Assembly (NCBI GenBank): GCA_965200945.1
Contig: OZ241749.1
Coordinates: 2,356,001 to 2,420,000 of the forward strand
Source: JADCRZ01 sp965200945
Lineage (GTDB): Bacteria > Bacteroidota > Bacteroidia > Chitinophagales > Chitinophagaceae
DNA: 64,000 nt
Direction of reading: 5' to 3'
Part shown: positions 61,378 through 64,000 of the stretch, one piece after another
Layout: every line of letters begins with the position of its first letter
Numbering within the stretch: position 1 is the stretch's first letter
Program-made: the position numbers and the translations under genes
The notes under the pieces: model-generated
The model's database searches: none
Seen by the model: only the letters and a program-made list of their open reading frames with translations
What the model was told of the DNA's origin: nothing

Positions 61378-62319
61378 TCACGAAAGACCTGCTTTTTTTT
61401 CGATTAAATAACTGTTTCTGCGGGATGAGTTGCGGGAGATCAGCTCACCCAGAAAGCCGGCCATGAAGAGCTGCGTGCCGATGACCATCAGGGTGAGGGC
61501 CATATAGAACGGAGGCCGGTTGCTCAGCCCGATGATCGGATTCATCAGCCGGGAAACGATGAGATAAAAGCTGATCACAAAACCGATGAGAAAACAGATG
61601 GTACCCACGAGCCCAAAGAAATGCATGGGCTTTTTGCCATACTTGCTTACGAACATAATGGAAGCCAGGTCGAGGAACCCGTTCACGAAACGCTCGAACC
61701 CGAATTTGGAAACCCCGTACCTGCGCGCATGGTGCTGCACCACTTTCTCGCCGATCTTCTTATACCCCGACCATTTCGCGATCACCGGAATATACCGGTG
61801 CATCTCGCCATAGACCTCGATGTGCTTGATCACTTTGCTGCTGTAGGCTTTCAGGCCGCAGTTGAAATCATGCAGCGGTATGCGCGTGATCCTGGCAGTG
61901 AACCAGTTGAAGAATTTGGAGGGGATGGTTTTGCTGATCGGATCGTGGCGCTTCTGTTTCCATCCGCTTACCAGGTCGTACTTGTCGTCGATGATCATGC
62001 TGCGCAGCCCGGGGATCTCGTCAGGACTGTCCTGCATGTCGGCATCCATGGTGATGACTACATCGCCGGAGGCGGCTTCGAAGCCTTCGTTGAGGGCGGC
62101 TGATTTACCGTAGTTGCGCTGGAAGCGGATGCCGCGGATCAGCGGGTTGCGGGCATGCAGGCTTTCAATGACGTACCAGGAATTGTCGGTGCTGCCGTCA
62201 TCGATGATGATGATTTCGTAAGAGTACTGATGACTTGCCATGACCCGTTCGATCCATGCACAAAGTTCGGGCAATGATTCTTCTTCGTTCAAAGAGGGGA
62301 TGATGACAGACAAGTCCAT
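61378..62319 (-). CDS. Glycosyltransferase family 2, dolichol-phosphate mannosyltransferase-like
   Basis: A 313-residue enzyme with a GT-A domain (MDLSVIIPSLNEEESLPELC, EIIIIDDGSTDNSWYVIESL, GDVVITMDADMQDSPDEIPG, DFNCGLKAYSSKVI) and two C-terminal membrane helices (about 232-255 and 268-290). DAD is the DxD motif. Such enzymes attach sugars to polyprenyl phosphate. The gene order dihydroorotase homologue, DUF4199, GT2 is one I associate with Bacteroidota. It is 39 bases before GT4. Confidence 0.9.
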   Translation of the reverse strand: MDLSVIIPSLNEEESLPELCAWIERVMASHQYSYEIIIIDDGSTDNSWYVIESLHARNPLIRGIRFQRNYGKSAALNEGFEAASGDVVITMDADMQDSPDEIPGLRSMIIDDKYDLVSGWKQKRHDPISKTIPSKFFNWFTARITRIPLHDFNCGLKAYSSKVIKHIEVYGEMHRYIPVIAKWSGYKKIGEKVVQHHARRYGVSKFGFERFVNGFLDLASIMFVSKYGKKPMHFFGLVGTICFLIGFVISFYLIVSRLMNPIIGLSNRPPFYMALTLMVIGTQLFMAGFLGELISRNSSRRNSYLIEKKAGLS

Positions 62320-62327
62320 GCAGGTTC

Positions 62328-62846
62328 TTATACTGGTTGATTAAATGGAGTGGCTGGATTTTTCTTTGCGATCGCAGCTCCCAGGAGAGAAGCGATCACA
62401 CCGGTTAAGATGTTTACAAACAGGGTTCCGCCGATGACCGATATGTTGAAAAACTTTTCCGTCATTTTCACAGCGGCGTCTTTCTGCGTATCGGAGAGGC
62501 TTGCCTGCTGATCCATCCTCAATGTTACCTGCTCCATGAACTTCACTTTATAGTCAGGAAAAATATAAAGCAACACGACCATAAAAAGCACCATCAGCAG
62601 GGTCCAGATCACGGTAGACCTGAATCCGTAACCGAATAGTTGGCCGAAGGTGACGTTGTGACTGTTTGCATTGCTGTATTGAATGACGAAGAAAATGATG
62701 AGTGCAATGGAGACCAGCGTAGGGATCCACGACATGGCACTTTGCTGATAGACCAGTCCGGTAAAATAATAGACCAGGAACAGGATCATGGACACCATAC
62801 CCAGCACAGTACCCACCAGAAAATAAGACACAGGTTTCTTTTCCAT
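62328..62846 (-). CDS. DUF4199 family membrane protein
   Basis: A 172-residue protein with four membrane segments (about 9-27, 37-53, 77-95 and 135-158) and a helical loop LRMDQQASLSDTQKDAAVKM. It belongs to DUF4199, a Bacteroidota family of unknown function usually next to this GT2 gene. Five bases separate it from the dihydroorotase homologue and eight from GT2, so all are co-transcribed. Confidence 0.85.
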   Translation of the reverse strand: MEKKPVSYFLVGTVLGMVSMILFLVYYFTGLVYQQSAMSWIPTLVSIALIIFFVIQYSNANSHNVTFGQLFGYGFRSTVIWTLLMVLFMVVLLYIFPDYKVKFMEQVTLRMDQQASLSDTQKDAAVKMTEKFFNISVIGGTLFVNILTGVIASLLGAAIAKKNPATPFNQPV

Positions 62847-62851
62847 AATGC

Positions 62852-64000
62852 TTAGTCAGTTTGTTGATTTAAAAAAACGTTGTTTCGGTTGATGATGCCC
62901 GTGATATTCCCTTGCATTTTCCTGCCAATCAGGGGAGAATTCACGGATTTTGAGCGGATGTTACCGCCGTATATAAATTCCGCATCCGGATTGAACAGGG
63001 TAATGAGGGCCGGCTGTTCTACTTCTATCCTGAAAGCGGGCAGGTTAAAGATACGGGCCGCGTGCACAGACAGCAGTTCCACAATGCGGGTTTCGCTCAG
63101 GCCGGGCAGAGCGGCTTTCAGGGCCGGGTAGCAAGTTTCGAGGCCGGTCATCCCGTTTTTTGCATATTCAAATTCCAGCACCTTGCTGTCGTAGTCCTGC
63201 GGCGAATGATGCGTGGCGATGCAGTCGATCAGGCCTTCTTCCACAGCCTGCCGGAGTGCGATCATGTCGGTGCGTGTGCGGAGCGGCGGGTTTACTTTCA
63301 GGTTGGCATCGTAGTCGGCCAGGTCTTCATCGCAGAAGAGCAGGTGGTACGGTGTTACCGAGCAGGTAACGGGCAGTCCGGCTGCCTTGGCAGCTTTGAT
63401 ATGAACAAGTGAACTGGCCGCACTGACCGCTGTAAAATGGATGCGCGACCCGGTGTACTCTACGAGTTTGATGTCTCTGGACACCAGCAGTTCTTCCGCC
63501 AGGGCGGGCTTGCCGGGCAGCCCGAGGAGGGTCGACATCACACCTTCGTGCATGAGGCCGTGCGGCACGAGGGTTTTGTCGTCGGGAACCTGTATAATGA
63601 CGCCGTTAAACGGTTTTATGTACTGAAGGGCTTTCAGGAGGATACCGGCAGATTGCACCGGGTGGGTGCCGTCGCTGAAGACGCGGGCGCCGCCGTTGTG
63701 CATGTCGTACATTTCGGCGAGTTCCTTGCCCTCGGTGCCTTTGGTGATGGCGCCCAGCGGAATGATGTTGACGGGGAGCGTCTGCGAGCGGCGGACGATC
63801 CATTCTACCTGTATCTTGTTGTCGATCGCAGGCTTTGTGTTGGGGATGGTCATCACAGTTACAAAACCGCCGGCGGCTGCCGCCCGGGAACCGGTTTCGA
63901 GGGTTTCCTTTTGTTCGTAGCCCGGGTCGCTGAAATCGGCGAAGGGGTCTATCCAGCCACAGGAAGCGTGAAGGCCTGGTTCGGCGATCACCGTATCGGC
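62852..64000 (-). CDS. Dihydroorotase homologue lacking most metal ligands (5' end outside window)
   Basis: Amidohydrolase-fold protein, at least 382 residues, with the frame still open at the right edge. The fold is clear: ETGSRAAAAGGFVTVMTIPN, GLPVTCSVTPYHLLFCDEDL, GMTGLETCYPALKAAL. The metal site is not: the canonical DxHxH is DPFADFSDPG (63935-63949), the CHVS histidine region reads HFTAVSAAS, and the TDHAPH aspartate region reads ATHHSPQDYD (63206-63214). It is probably a non-catalytic dihydroorotase that may partner aspartate transcarbamoylase, as PyrC-like pseudo-enzymes do in Pseudomonas; here it leads a glycan operon. Confidence 0.85.
   Translation of the reverse strand, partial: ADTVIAEPGLHASCGWIDPFADFSDPGYEQKETLETGSRAAAAGGFVTVMTIPNTKPAIDNKIQVEWIVRRSQTLPVNIIPLGAITKGTEGKELAEMYDMHNGGARVFSDGTHPVQSAGILLKALQYIKPFNGVIIQVPDDKTLVPHGLMHEGVMSTLLGLPGKPALAEELLVSRDIKLVEYTGSRIHFTAVSAASSLVHIKAAKAAGLPVTCSVTPYHLLFCDEDLADYDANLKVNPPLRTRTDMIALRQAVEEGLIDCIATHHSPQDYDSKVLEFEYAKNGMTGLETCYPALKAALPGLSETRIVELLSVHAARIFNLPAFRIEVEQPALITLFNPDAEFIYGGNIRSKSVNSPLIGRKMQGNITGIINRNNVFLNQQTD

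Overview
The window reads as an ordinary chromosomal stretch of a Bacteroidota bacterium, most likely of the family Chitinophagaceae or a close relative. Supporting signs are the recurring TAnnTTTG promoter element just upstream of genes, the near absence of Shine-Dalgarno sites, type B ribosomal protein L31, tandem rhomboids, a SusC-like plug/outer-membrane barrel family, DUF4199 and DUF3857 proteins, and a mitochondrial-type citrate synthase. No CRISPR array, integrase, transposase or phage module was seen. One tRNA gene (Gln, CUG) is present.

Layout. 1-1.6 kb: the regulator end of a TetR-TolC efflux operon with tandem operator-like repeats. 1.8-7.7 kb: housekeeping and membrane genes on the plus strand (RlmD, two rhomboids, an exonuclease/endonuclease/phosphatase protein, CysS). 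7.7-14 kb: mostly minus-strand envelope genes of poorly known function (LVIVD lipoprotein, DUF1223, DUF3857-transglutaminase, thioesterase) plus a truncated acyltransferase. 14-16.5 kb: a decaying region with terminators, a small hypothetical gene, a multiply broken outer-membrane barrel gene and tRNA-Gln. 16.7-26.5 kb: Nramp-like transporter, citrate synthase, LptF/G permease, M1 peptidase, a 0.6 kb hairpin-rich repeat-like segment, Tgt, a glycosyltransferase and RsmG. 26.5-28.7 kb: two tandem secreted paralogues of unknown function. 28.8-33.8 kb: the translation cluster thrS-infC-rpmI-rplT, interrupted by a subtilase lipoprotein gene. 34-43.8 kb: arginine-decarboxylase-like enzyme, a broken NTF2-like gene, Hsp20, bacilliredoxin, Lgt, the intact barrel paralogue, YajQ and L31. 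43.8-51.4 kb: a GlmU-like protein with TpiA, hemerythrin, a Kir channel, then a small surface-glycan group (sulfatase-like membrane enzyme, flippase, GT4). 51.4-57 kb: acyl-CoA-binding protein, LepA, lactonase-type propeller, secreted hypothetical and SRPBCC protein. 57-64 kb: one tightly packed minus-strand operon.

How genes work together. The last operon encodes all four enzymes from sedoheptulose 7-phosphate to GDP-D-glycero-alpha-D-manno-heptose (GmhA, HddA, GmhB, HddC) with two glycosyltransferases, a DUF4199 membrane protein and, at its head, a dihydroorotase homologue that has lost most metal-binding residues. It points to heptose incorporation into a surface glycan. The most unusual points are the proteins that keep a fold but lack catalytic or metal residues (second rhomboid, Tgt zinc site, dihydroorotase homologue, Nramp-like transporter), three eroding genes in an otherwise intact region, and the protease gene plus structured leader lying inside the infC-rpmI-rplT block. 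No clearly new defence or mobile system was found.
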